DNA of 42,324 nt, from positions 1 through 42,324 of the forward strand of contig NZ_FUKR01000028.1 in the NCBI RefSeq assembly GCF_900163835.1. Direction: 5' to 3'. Shown here piece by piece: positions 23,637 to 31,293 of this stretch. The position numbers were made by a program, and so were the translations under genes. Origin of the DNA: Mycetocola reblochoni REB411. GTDB taxonomy: Bacteria; Actinomycetota; Actinomycetes; Actinomycetales; Microbacteriaceae. Positions within the stretch are counted from its first letter, which is position 1; each line of letters opens with the position of its first letter. The notes under the pieces are model-generated. The model saw nothing but the letters and a program-made list of their open reading frames with translations. It did no database searches and was not told where the DNA came from.

Positions 23637-23673
23637 CCCCGCCGCCGCGGGCTGGCGCTCGCGGCGGCGGAGG
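23637..23673 (-). other. Strong intercistronic hairpin after the binding-protein gene
   Basis: Bases 23639-23649 and 23660-23670 form a perfect 11-bp GC stem with a ten-base loop, extendable by two pairs past a bulge. It lies five bases beyond the binding-protein stop and before the permease gene. Such structures after a solute-binding-protein gene commonly stabilise its mRNA or partly stop transcription, so that binding protein exceeds permease. Confidence 0.65.
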
Positions 23674-23675
23674 GG

Positions 23676-25202
23676 TTACTTCGCTGGTGCGTAGTTGTAG
23701 ATCGACGGGACGGCGAGGCCCGACTGGGGTTCGGCGGTCACGCCGGCGTCGGTGACGAGCTGGTGCTCGACGCGGTAGAACGGCGCGAACCAGGCCTCCT
23801 CGACGATGTGCTCGTTGAGTGCCCTGACGTCGGTGACGGCGTCGTCCGCCGAGGCGGAGCGGATGGACTCGACGAGCGACTGCACCTCGGGGTCGGTGCT
23901 GCCGAACATGTTGAACGTCCCCGGCAGGATGAGCGACTGGATGACGATCCAGTCGTTCGAGGACTGGCCGATGTTGAGCACCGTGCCGGAGAACTCCCTG
24001 TCACTGAAGATGCGCTGCAGCGCGGTCGCCTGGTCCAGGTCCTCCCAGGTGAGCTCGATGCCGGCCTCGGCCAGGCTCGTCTGGATGGCGCTGGCGAGCG
24101 GGTCGCTGACGATCGCGGCCATGCGCGGCAGCGTGAGGGAGATGCCGTCGGCGTAGCCAGCCTCGGCGAGCAGCTCCTTGGCCTTCGCGGGGTCGTGGGG
24201 GTAGGCCTCGTCAAGGCTCTCCTCGTAGCCGGGGGCGTTGACGCCGAACACCTGGCTGGTGACCGCGCCCCTGCCCTGCATGATCTGGTCGAGCATCGTC
24301 TGCCGGTCCAGCGCGTAGTTGATCGCCTGGCGGACGCGGACGTCACCGAGCTCCGGCGTGACGGCTCCGTCCCTGTCGAACAGGAAGAGGCCCTGGAAGT
24401 CGAAGGACGTCGGCGTGCTGGTGAGTGCCGTGTCGGCCTCGGCGGCGATCTGCTGGTCGACGCTCTGCAGCAGCGCGGTGTCGATCTGCCCTGTCTTCAG
24501 GCCGTTGACGATCGCGTTCTCGTTGTCGAAGGCGCTGATCGTCACGGTGTCGAAGGGGAGCTCGCTGTCCCAGTACTCGTCGTTCTTGTCGAACACCCAC
24601 TTGGTGCCGATGACGGTGCCGTCGGCGTCGAGGCGGTACGGTCCGGTGCCGTCGGGGGTGGTCTTGAGCGCGTCCTCGTCCTCGAAGCCGGCGGGGTTGG
24701 CCATCAGGCCGGCCGAGTCGGACAGGTAGAACTCCAGGCCCGGGTTGGGCGCGTCCATGACGATGTCGACGTGGGTGGCGTCGACCGCGGTCACGTCGGT
24801 GACCCCGGCGAGGTTGGCCGAGTCCGTGCCTCCGCCGTCCCTGAACCGGAGCAGGTTCGCCGTGACGGCGTCGGCGTCCAGCGCGGTGCCGTCAGCGAAG
24901 GCGACGTCGTCGCGGAGGGTGAGCGAGAGGACGGTCCTGTCGTCGTTGTAGCTCCACTCGGTGGCGAGCATCGGCTCGTAGCTGCCGTCGGGAGCACGCT
25001 TGATGAGCGTGTCGTACACGGCCTGGAAGTAGGGCAGCGCGCTTCCGGTCGCGTCGACCGGGTCGAGGCTGCTCGGGACGGTCATGGTCGCGATGTTCAG
25101 CGTGTCCGAGGCCGTGTCGGCTCCGGTCCCTCCGCAGCCTGACAGCAGCAGGGACGCCGCGACGACGGCTGCGCCTGCGGGGAGAATACGGGTTCGCTTC
25201 AT
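23676..25202 (-). CDS. ABC transporter solute-binding lipoprotein (SBP_bac_5)
   Basis: 508 aa from ATG 25202 (GAGG upstream; GTG 25211 is an alternative). Signal peptide with lipobox L20-S-G-C23. The mature protein has the cluster-C (DppA/OppA) pattern: LNIATMTVPSSLDPVDATGSALPYFQAVYDTLI, NDDRTVLSLTLRDDVAFADGTALDADAV, TGPYRLD, and VRVRQAINYALDRQTMLDQIMQGRG (the family's RxAINxAxDR motif). It captures the substrate outside the membrane for the permeases downstream. First gene of the leftward operon, divergent from the TetR gene. The ligand is probably an aminosugar oligosaccharide, from context only. Confidence 0.93.
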   Translation of the reverse strand: MKRTRILPAGAAVVAASLLLSGCGGTGADTASDTLNIATMTVPSSLDPVDATGSALPYFQAVYDTLIKRAPDGSYEPMLATEWSYNDDRTVLSLTLRDDVAFADGTALDADAVTANLLRFRDGGGTDSANLAGVTDVTAVDATHVDIVMDAPNPGLEFYLSDSAGLMANPAGFEDEDALKTTPDGTGPYRLDADGTVIGTKWVFDKNDEYWDSELPFDTVTISAFDNENAIVNGLKTGQIDTALLQSVDQQIAAEADTALTSTPTSFDFQGLFLFDRDGAVTPELGDVRVRQAINYALDRQTMLDQIMQGRGAVTSQVFGVNAPGYEESLDEAYPHDPAKAKELLAEAGYADGISLTLPRMAAIVSDPLASAIQTSLAEAGIELTWEDLDQATALQRIFSDREFSGTVLNIGQSSNDWIVIQSLILPGTFNMFGSTDPEVQSLVESIRSASADDAVTDVRALNEHIVEEAWFAPFYRVEHQLVTDAGVTAEPQSGLAVPSIYNYAPAK

Positions 25203-25270
25203 CAATGGCACCTCGTCTTTGGAAAGTGATTGCAGAGTGTGGATCCCGCCTCAGCTCAAGGCGTACGGCG

Positions 25271-25300
25271 ATCATACACAGGAGATCTACCAGGTGGTAG
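25271..25300 (-). promoter_or_regulatory. TetR operator and -10 of the transporter operon
   Basis: A perfect palindrome CTACCAGGTGGTAG (25287-25300; six-base arms, GG centre) lies between the divergent binding-protein and tetR-type genes. On the minus strand TATGAT (plus 25271-25276) is a good -10 for the transporter operon, and the palindrome covers where its -35 would be. Best candidate for the TetR binding site, controlling both directions. Confidence 0.6.
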
Positions 25301-25364
25301 GTTTTTGTGCGACGGGCACGGAACGCCACCACTTCCCCGTCCCGACAGGCCAGAACGGAGCACG

Positions 25365-26036
25365 ATGACCACGTCACCAGAGGGTCGCCCGGCACAGCGG
25401 GAACGCCTGAGCAAGGGCGAGCGCACCAAGCAGCGCATCGTCGAACTCGCCCTCGAGACCTTCGCGACGTCCGGCTTCAACGCCGTCTCGCTCCGCGACA
25501 TCGCCACGCAGGCGGGCATGACCCACGCCGGCCTGCTCCACCACTTCGACGGCAAGAAGGACCTGCTCGCCCAGGTCCTCAGCTACAGGGACCGCCGCGA
25601 CCGCGCGCAGATGCCCGACCGCTCGGCCCCCGTCGCCGAGCGCTTCGCCTGGCTGGTCAGCATCGTCGAGCGCAACGTCGCCGCCCCCGGCGGCTCCAGT
25701 CTCTACGCCACCCTGTCCGGCGAGGCCGTCCGCCCCGACCACCCCGCGCACGACCACTTCGTCGCCCGCTTCCGCTACCTGCAGAGCTACCTGGCCGACG
25801 CCTTCGAGGACGCCTTCGCCGAGCAGGCCGACCCGCCCCCGATCGCCCCGGCCCAGGCCGCGAGGCAACTGCTCGCGCTCCTCGACGGCCTGCAGCTGCA
25901 CGCCCTGTACGAGCCGGACGAGCACACCATGATCCCCGACGTGATCGCGTCGCTGAACACCCTCGGCATCACCGTCCGTCCGCGCGACGTCGCGCACGCG
26001 ACCAGCGGTGATGCCCCGACCACCGATGGAGCCTGA
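25365..26036 (+). CDS. TetR family regulator of the amino-sugar locus
   Basis: 223 aa from ATG 25365 (CGGAG five bases upstream). N-terminal TetR helix-turn-helix: RIVELALETFATSGFNAVSLRDIATQAGMTHAGLLHHFDGKKDLL (about 24-68). The rest is a helical ligand-binding/dimer domain of the TetR_C_6-like kind (LVSIVERNVAAPGGSSLYATLSGEA). It probably represses the divergent transporter operon and its own glycosidase operon through the palindrome at 25287-25300, with a sugar as possible inducer. TetR control of a nag-type locus is less usual than GntR (NagR/DasR) or ROK control. The GH3 gene starts three bases after its stop. Confidence 0.9.
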   Translation: MTTSPEGRPAQRERLSKGERTKQRIVELALETFATSGFNAVSLRDIATQAGMTHAGLLHHFDGKKDLLAQVLSYRDRRDRAQMPDRSAPVAERFAWLVSIVERNVAAPGGSSLYATLSGEAVRPDHPAHDHFVARFRYLQSYLADAFEDAFAEQADPPPIAPAQAARQLLALLDGLQLHALYEPDEHTMIPDVIASLNTLGITVRPRDVAHATSGDAPTTDGA

Positions 26037-26039
26037 GAC

Positions 26040-28274
26040 ATGACGACACCCCGGCCGAGCCTCGAGCAGAAGGCGGCCCTGACCTCGGGCCGCGACACCT
26101 GGCACTCGGAGTCCCTCGACGACATCCCCGTGATGATGATGACCGACGGCCCCCACGGGCTGCGCCAGCAGCTGCAGGACGGCGGCGACGCGCTCGGCAT
26201 CGGCAACAGCGTCCCGGCGACCTGCTTTCCCCCCGCCGCCGGCCTGGCCTCCAGCTGGAACACCGGGCTCGTCGAGCGCGTCGGCGTCGCCCTCGGGACC
26301 GAGGCCAGGGCCACAGAGATCCGGATCCTGCTCGGCCCCGGCCTCAACATCAAGCGCTCCCCCCTCGGCGGGCGGAACTTCGAGTACTTCTCCGAGGACC
26401 CGCGGGTGTCGGGGGAGCTCGCCGCCGCCATGGTGACCGGCATCCAGTCGATGGGCGTGGCCGCGACGCCCAAGCACTTCGCCGTGAACAACCAGGAGAC
26501 CGACCGGCTGCGCGTGAGCGCCGAGGTCGACGAGCGGGCGCTCCGCGAGATCTACCTCTCCGCGTTCGAGCGGGTGGTCACCGTGGCGAGCCCCTGGGCC
26601 TTCATGAGCTCGTACAACCGGATCAACGGCGTCTACGCGAGCGAGAACCACTGGCTCCTCACGGAGCTGCTGCGCGAGGAGTGGGGCTTCGACGGGCTGG
26701 TCATGTCCGACTGGGGGGCGGTCAACGACCGCGTCGCAGCCCTGGCCGCCGGGCTCGAGCTGGAGATGCCGCCCACCGGCACCGACCAGCTCATCGTCGA
26801 CGCCGTGCGGACGGGCGAGCTCGACGAGGCCGTGCTCGACCGGGCCGTCGACCGGCTGCGCCTGCTGGCCGAGCGCACCGAGCGCCCGCCGCTGACCGGC
26901 TACGACGCCGACGCGCACGACGACCTCGCCCGCTCCGCCGCGCAGGAGTCCATCGTGCTGCTGAAGAACGCGGACGTCCTGCCGCTGGACGCCGCGGCCA
27001 CGCCCCGCATCGCCGTCGTCGGCGAGTTCGCCCGCACGCCGCGGTATCAGGGCGGCGGATCGAGCAGGGTCGTGCCGACGCGCATGCACTCGGCGCTGGA
27101 CGCGCTTACCGACGCGCTCGGGCTCGGCGCGGACGGCCTGAGCTTCTCCCCCGGATTCGCGCTCGACGGGGACACCCCCGCCGGCGCGGCCGACGAGGCG
27201 GTCGCCGCCGTCGAGGCCGCCGACGTGGCCGTGCTCTTCCTCGGACTGCCCGACGGCACCGAGTCCGAGGGCTTCGACCGGACCACGATCGCGCTTCCCG
27301 CCGAGCAGCTTCATCTGCTGGAGCGGGCGGCAGCCACCACGACCCCCGTCGTCGTCGTGCTGTCCAACGGCGCGGTCGTCGACGTCGCCTCGTGGGAGCA
27401 CCACGCCGACGCGATCCTCGAGGCCTGGCTGCTCGGCCAGGCGGGAGGACTCGCCATCGCCGACGTCCTGCTCGGAACGGTGTCGCCGAGCGGGAAGCTC
27501 GCCGAGACGATCCCGCTCGACCTGGCCGACACCCCCAGCCACCTGTCCTTCCCCGGCCGCGACGGCGTCGTCGTCTACGGCGAGAGCGTCTACGTCGGCT
27601 ACCGCCACTACGACACGCGGCGGCTCCCCGTCGCGTACCCCTTCGGTTTCGGCCTCAGCTACACCCGCTTCGAGTACAGCGAGCTGGAGGTCACCGCCAC
27701 CGGGCGGAACTCCTGGACCGTCGCGGCGACCGTCACCAACGTCGGCGAGCGACGCGGTGCGGAGACCGTGCAGCTGTACATCGGCGTCGAGCAGGATCGG
27801 CCCGACCGTCCCGTGCACGAGCTCCGCGGCTTCGCCAAGGTCGACCTCGAGCCGGGCGAGTCGGCCCGGGTCGAGCTGCCCGTCACCGAGCGCGACCTCA
27901 GCCACTGGAGTGTCAGGGACGGCGCCTGGCGCGTCGAGAAGGGCCGCTACACGGTCGAGCTCGCGGCGCACAGTAGGGACGTCCGGCTGGCGACGACGAT
28001 CACGAGCGAGGGCGATGGCGTCGTCACACGGCTGAACGGCATGTCCACCGTGGGGGAATGGCTGGACCACCCCTACGGCAGGGAGCAGATCCAGTGGTTC
28101 ATCGACGGCGTGGACACGCGGTTCGGGGCCACGGCACCGGAGATGATCGTCATGCTCAAGCAGCTGCCGATCGCCAAGCTGACGACGTTCGGCATCGGCC
28201 TGGACTCCGCGCGCATCGAACGGATGTGCGCGGAGGCGGCGGCCGACGGCGAACGGCACGGCGAGCAGCCGTGA
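26040..28274 (+). CDS. GH3 family beta-glycosidase, cytoplasmic
   Basis: 744 aa, cotranscribed with the TetR gene (3-base gap). The N-terminal barrel has MMMTDGPHGLR (about 32-42), LLGPGLNIKRSPLGGRNFEYFSEDP, KHF (145-147), and nucleophile D224 in VMSDWGAVNDR. The second domain has SIVLLKN and LFLGLPDGTESEGFDRTTIALP, with an acidic region likely to supply the acid/base. A fibronectin-III-like C-terminal domain follows (VTNVGERRGAETVQLYI...LRGFAKVDLEPGES), then about 90 extra residues. This multi-domain layout is the beta-glucosidase type, unlike the single-domain NagZ type. No signal peptide, so it cleaves imported oligosaccharides; the exact sugar is uncertain. Confidence 0.92.
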   Translation: MTTPRPSLEQKAALTSGRDTWHSESLDDIPVMMMTDGPHGLRQQLQDGGDALGIGNSVPATCFPPAAGLASSWNTGLVERVGVALGTEARATEIRILLGPGLNIKRSPLGGRNFEYFSEDPRVSGELAAAMVTGIQSMGVAATPKHFAVNNQETDRLRVSAEVDERALREIYLSAFERVVTVASPWAFMSSYNRINGVYASENHWLLTELLREEWGFDGLVMSDWGAVNDRVAALAAGLELEMPPTGTDQLIVDAVRTGELDEAVLDRAVDRLRLLAERTERPPLTGYDADAHDDLARSAAQESIVLLKNADVLPLDAAATPRIAVVGEFARTPRYQGGGSSRVVPTRMHSALDALTDALGLGADGLSFSPGFALDGDTPAGAADEAVAAVEAADVAVLFLGLPDGTESEGFDRTTIALPAEQLHLLERAAATTTPVVVVLSNGAVVDVASWEHHADAILEAWLLGQAGGLAIADVLLGTVSPSGKLAETIPLDLADTPSHLSFPGRDGVVVYGESVYVGYRHYDTRRLPVAYPFGFGLSYTRFEYSELEVTATGRNSWTVAATVTNVGERRGAETVQLYIGVEQDRPDRPVHELRGFAKVDLEPGESARVELPVTERDLSHWSVRDGAWRVEKGRYTVELAAHSRDVRLATTITSEGDGVVTRLNGMSTVGEWLDHPYGREQIQWFIDGVDTRFGATAPEMIVMLKQLPIAKLTTFGIGLDSARIERMCAEAAADGERHGEQP

Positions 28275-29485
28275 CCGTCGTCGCCTCCGCCACCGGAATC
28301 CTGCCCCTGCTGCACGGTGCGGCCGAGCTGGAGCCGGGCTCCTTCGGCGGCTGGCGCGTCCACCGGCTGCCCGCGTGGGCGAGGGCCCAGCACGACTCGC
28401 CGCTGTTCCGCGCCGCGGAGCTCGCGCCGATGGCGGTCAGGCTGCGGCTGACGACGCCGGCGCGGCGGGTGAGGGTGCGACTGGTCACCTCGGGGATCGC
28501 CGGCGCGACAGGTGTGCCGAGCACTCCGGTGCGCAGCAGCAGCGGGTCGGGCGAGCACGAGCATGCGGTTCCGCTCGGCGTCGCGGTCTCGGCCGAGGCG
28601 CCGGCCGACATCAGGGGCGGGGTCGCGACGATCGAGATCGAGCACGACGGCTCCGACACGCCCGTCGAGCTGCACCTGCCACACGGTGTCGGTGTCGAGC
28701 TTGTCTCCGTGTCGGCCGACGGGCCGCTCACCGCCGCGCCGGATCACCGCCCGCTGTGGGTGCACTACGGCAGCTCGATCAGCCACGGCGCGTACCTGGC
28801 CAGCGACGCCGACGCCTGGCCTATCCGCGCCGCACGCGCACTCGACTGGCAGCTGCACAGCCTCGCCTTCGCCGGCAACGCGCAGCTGGACGGCTTCGTC
28901 GCCCGGCACCTTCGCACCCTGCCCGCCGACCTCGTCACGCTCAAGGTGGGCATCAACCTGGTGAACGCCGACAGCATGCGCGAGCGTGCCGTCCGTCCGG
29001 CGCTGCATTCCTTCCTCGACACCGTCCGCGAGGCGATGCCGACCACCCCCGTGCTGATGATCACGGCGGTCAGCTGCCCCATCCACGAGGAGACCCCCGG
29101 CCCGGTGGTCCCGCGCGCGGGCGGCTTCGGCGCGGCCGAGCGCCGGGTCGAGGACGATGCGGGGGCGCTGACCCTCCGCCGCACGAGGGAGATCGTCGAG
29201 GACGTCGTCGCCGGGCGACGCCGGACGGATCCCGCGCTCGATGTGATCGACAGGCGCCGGCTCCTCGGCGAGGACGATGTCGCGACCCTCTACGACCGGC
29301 TGCACCCCGACCGGGCCGGCAGCCGTCTGATGGCCGACCGCGCTGTCCCCCTGCTGCGCGCAGCCAGGCAGCGGCTGGCCGTTCCCTCGCCCACGGTCGA
29401 CGGCACCGGACGCGACGGTGCCGGTGCCGCCGGCGACGGCGGGGACGGCGACGGTGACGACGGCGGGGACGGGGCGAGCCGATGA
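28271..29485 (+). CDS. SGNH/GDSL hydrolase (probable carbohydrate esterase)
   Basis: 404 aa from GTG 28271, overlapping the GH3 stop (GTGA). An N-terminal beta-sandwich-like region (1-155) precedes the SGNH core: block I YGSSISHG (nucleophile S169), block II G202-N203, block III KVGINLVN (N229) and block V DRLHPD near residue 340. The pattern resembles two-domain acetyl-esterases of the GDSL-like family. The last ~25 residues are a Gly/Asp-rich tail, probably without function. There is no signal peptide, so it would remove O-acyl (or N-acyl) groups from imported sugars before or after the glycosidases. It ends in ATGA overlap with the ROK kinase gene. Confidence 0.85.
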   Translation: MTVVASATGILPLLHGAAELEPGSFGGWRVHRLPAWARAQHDSPLFRAAELAPMAVRLRLTTPARRVRVRLVTSGIAGATGVPSTPVRSSSGSGEHEHAVPLGVAVSAEAPADIRGGVATIEIEHDGSDTPVELHLPHGVGVELVSVSADGPLTAAPDHRPLWVHYGSSISHGAYLASDADAWPIRAARALDWQLHSLAFAGNAQLDGFVARHLRTLPADLVTLKVGINLVNADSMRERAVRPALHSFLDTVREAMPTTPVLMITAVSCPIHEETPGPVVPRAGGFGAAERRVEDDAGALTLRRTREIVEDVVAGRRRTDPALDVIDRRRLLGEDDVATLYDRLHPDRAGSRLMADRAVPLLRAARQRLAVPSPTVDGTGRDGAGAAGDGGDGDGDDGGDGASR

Positions 29486-30399
29486 GCGCGACCGGCTACC
29501 TCATCGGCGTCGACGTCGGCGGGACGAGCATGCGCGCGTCGGCGGTCACCACGACCGGCACGGAGCTCGCCCGCCACCGGCTGCCGACCTCCGCGGAGCT
29601 CGACCCCCAGCGCACGCTCGACCGGTTGATCGCGGAGCTGCGCGCCTTTCTCCCCCCGGACACGGGGAAGCCGCGAGCGATCGGCCTGGGCGTGCCAGGG
29701 CACGTGTCCGCGGGCGTCGTGCGGCGCGCGGCGAACCTCGGCTGGCGGGACCATCCGCTGGCGGCCCTGCTGCGCGCGAGCACCGGCGTGGACCGCATCT
29801 CCGTCTCCAACGACGCCGCCGCGACGGCGCTCGCGGAGAGCGCGGCGCGCGGCCACCGCGGCGGGGTGCTTGTCGTACCGCTCGGGACGGGTGTCTCCGG
29901 AGCGCTGGTGCGCGACGGCGTGCTGCTCGGCGGCGACAGCGGCGCGGCGGGAGAGCTCGGCCACGCACCGGTCATCCCCGGAGGCGAGCCCTGCGCGTGC
30001 GGGTCGTCCGGCTGCGTCGAGGCCTACGCCTCCGCCCGCAGCGTGGTCAGGCGATTCCGCTCGGCCGGCGGGCGCGCGCACGACGCGGCGGACGTCGTCG
30101 CCGCAGTTGCCGCGGGCGACTCACGCGCCGCCGCTGTGTGGGACTCGGCCTGCGACGCGCTGGCGCGGGGCATCGCGGGTGCCGTCGCCCTCACCGACCC
30201 CGGTCTCGTCGTCCTCGGCGGAGGGCTGTCGGCCGCGGGCGAGGCGTTGCGGGAACCGGTCGACCGGCGACTCGCCGAGCTGCTGCCGTGGCGGGACGCA
30301 CCGAGGCTCGAGCTCGCCGTCCTCGGCCAGGAGGCCGGCCTGACCGGTGCCGTCGCCCTGGCAGCTGCCGCGATCGGAGACGGGCAGCGCGCCCCCTGA
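29482..30399 (+). CDS. ROK family sugar kinase (probable GlcNAc or glucose kinase)
   Basis: 305 aa, start overlapping the esterase stop. ATP-binding GVDVGGTSMRAS (9-20), catalytic D111 in SNDAAATALAE, the phosphate loop LGTGVSGA, and the ROK signature with zinc site H161, C171, C173, C178 in GELGHAPVIPGGEPCACGSSGCVE. There is no N-terminal helix-turn-helix, so it is a kinase and not a ROK repressor. Lying between glycosidases and NagB/NagA, it most likely phosphorylates GlcNAc (or glucose released by GH3) at O6. GlcNAc kinase is the better inference since NagA needs GlcNAc-6-P and no PTS gene is nearby. Confidence 0.9.
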   Translation: MSATGYLIGVDVGGTSMRASAVTTTGTELARHRLPTSAELDPQRTLDRLIAELRAFLPPDTGKPRAIGLGVPGHVSAGVVRRAANLGWRDHPLAALLRASTGVDRISVSNDAAATALAESAARGHRGGVLVVPLGTGVSGALVRDGVLLGGDSGAAGELGHAPVIPGGEPCACGSSGCVEAYASARSVVRRFRSAGGRAHDAADVVAAVAAGDSRAAAVWDSACDALARGIAGAVALTDPGLVVLGGGLSAAGEALREPVDRRLAELLPWRDAPRLELAVLGQEAGLTGAVALAAAAIGDGQRAP

Positions 30400-30522
30400 C
30401 CACCCCCGACGGAGCACCCCACGACGGACCGCCGCACGGCTAGGACCTCCCACGCCAGACCACCCCACGACGCCCCCTCCCGACAGCCCACCACGCCGCC
30501 CCGATCCCAGAGAAGGCAGAGC
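30400..30522 (+). other. C-rich spacer with a 12-bp direct repeat
   Basis: The 123-base gap before nagB is strongly C-rich and G-poor on the plus strand. CACCCCACGACG occurs at 30415-30426 and again at 30461-30472 (46 bases apart). No clear promoter or hairpin is seen; AAGG (30513-30516) is the ribosome binding site of the next gene. The C-rich RNA resembles a Rho-loading (rut) region. Confidence 0.4.
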
Positions 30523-31293
30523 ATGCAGATCATCATCGTCCCCACCCCCGAGGCCCTCGGCGACGCCGCGGCCGACCTCATCCTGCGGCGAGCGGATGCC
30601 GGCGAGCTCCGGGTTCTCGGCGTGGCCACGGGCTCGTCGCCGGTCCCCGTCTACCGGTCCCTGGCGGAGCGGGCCGCGGGCCGGCTGTCCGGGGTGACCG
30701 CCATCGCCCTCGACGAGTACGTCGGCATCGACCCGGACCACCCCGAGAGCTACCACAGCGTCATCGACCGTGAGGTGACCGTCCCTCTCGGCCTCGACCC
30801 CTCCGCCGTCCACGTCCCCGACGGCGACGTCGGCGGGCTGCCGACGGCCGGCGAGCGCTACGAGGGCCTCATCCGCGCCTGCGGCGGCGTGGACGTGCAG
30901 ATCCTCGGGATCGGAGCGACCGGTCACATCGGGTTCAACGAGCCGGGGTCCTCGCTCGCGTCCCGAACGAGGGTGAAGACGCTCACCCCGCAGACCCGCA
31001 GCGACAATGCCCGCTTCTTCGCCGAGCAGAAGGATGTTCCTGTGCACTGCGTGACGCAGGGCCTCGGCACGATCATGGACGCCAGGGAGGTGCTGCTCGT
31101 CGCGTGGGGTGACGCCAAGTCGGAGGCCGTCGCGGCCGCCGTCGAGGGCCCGGTCACGAGCATGTGCCCCGGAAGCGTGCTGCAGATGCACCCGAACGCC
31201 ACCGTCATCGTCGACGAGGCCGCCGCCGCACGATTGACGAACGCCGACTACTACCGCTTCGCGTACGCGAACCGCCCGGACTGGCAGCGATGA
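30523..31293 (+). CDS. nagB: Glucosamine-6-phosphate deaminase
   Basis: 256 aa from ATG 30523. NagB motifs: phosphate loop VLGVATGSSPVPVY (31-44), LDEYVGI with general-base D64, ILGIGATGHIGFNEPGSSLASRTRVKTL (128-154) with catalytic H135 and E140, and GTIMDAREVLLVAWG. It converts glucosamine-6-phosphate to fructose-6-phosphate and ammonia, the last step of GlcNAc breakdown. At the position of E. coli D141 (GxDGH) there is T133, and Bacillus enzymes have Asn there, so activity is still likely. The stop overlaps nagA (ATGA). Length is typical for the short allosteric-motif-free NagB group. Confidence 0.95.
   Translation: MQIIIVPTPEALGDAAADLILRRADAGELRVLGVATGSSPVPVYRSLAERAAGRLSGVTAIALDEYVGIDPDHPESYHSVIDREVTVPLGLDPSAVHVPDGDVGGLPTAGERYEGLIRACGGVDVQILGIGATGHIGFNEPGSSLASRTRVKTLTPQTRSDNARFFAEQKDVPVHCVTQGLGTIMDAREVLLVAWGDAKSEAVAAAVEGPVTSMCPGSVLQMHPNATVIVDEAAAARLTNADYYRFAYANRPDWQR

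Noticed and set aside
29400-29485. Gly/Asp-rich tail of the esterase as a calcium-binding repeat (RTX-like)
   Set aside because: The tail is only about 25 residues and lacks the nonapeptide GGxGxDxUx; it is low-complexity GC-rich sequence before the coupled start.
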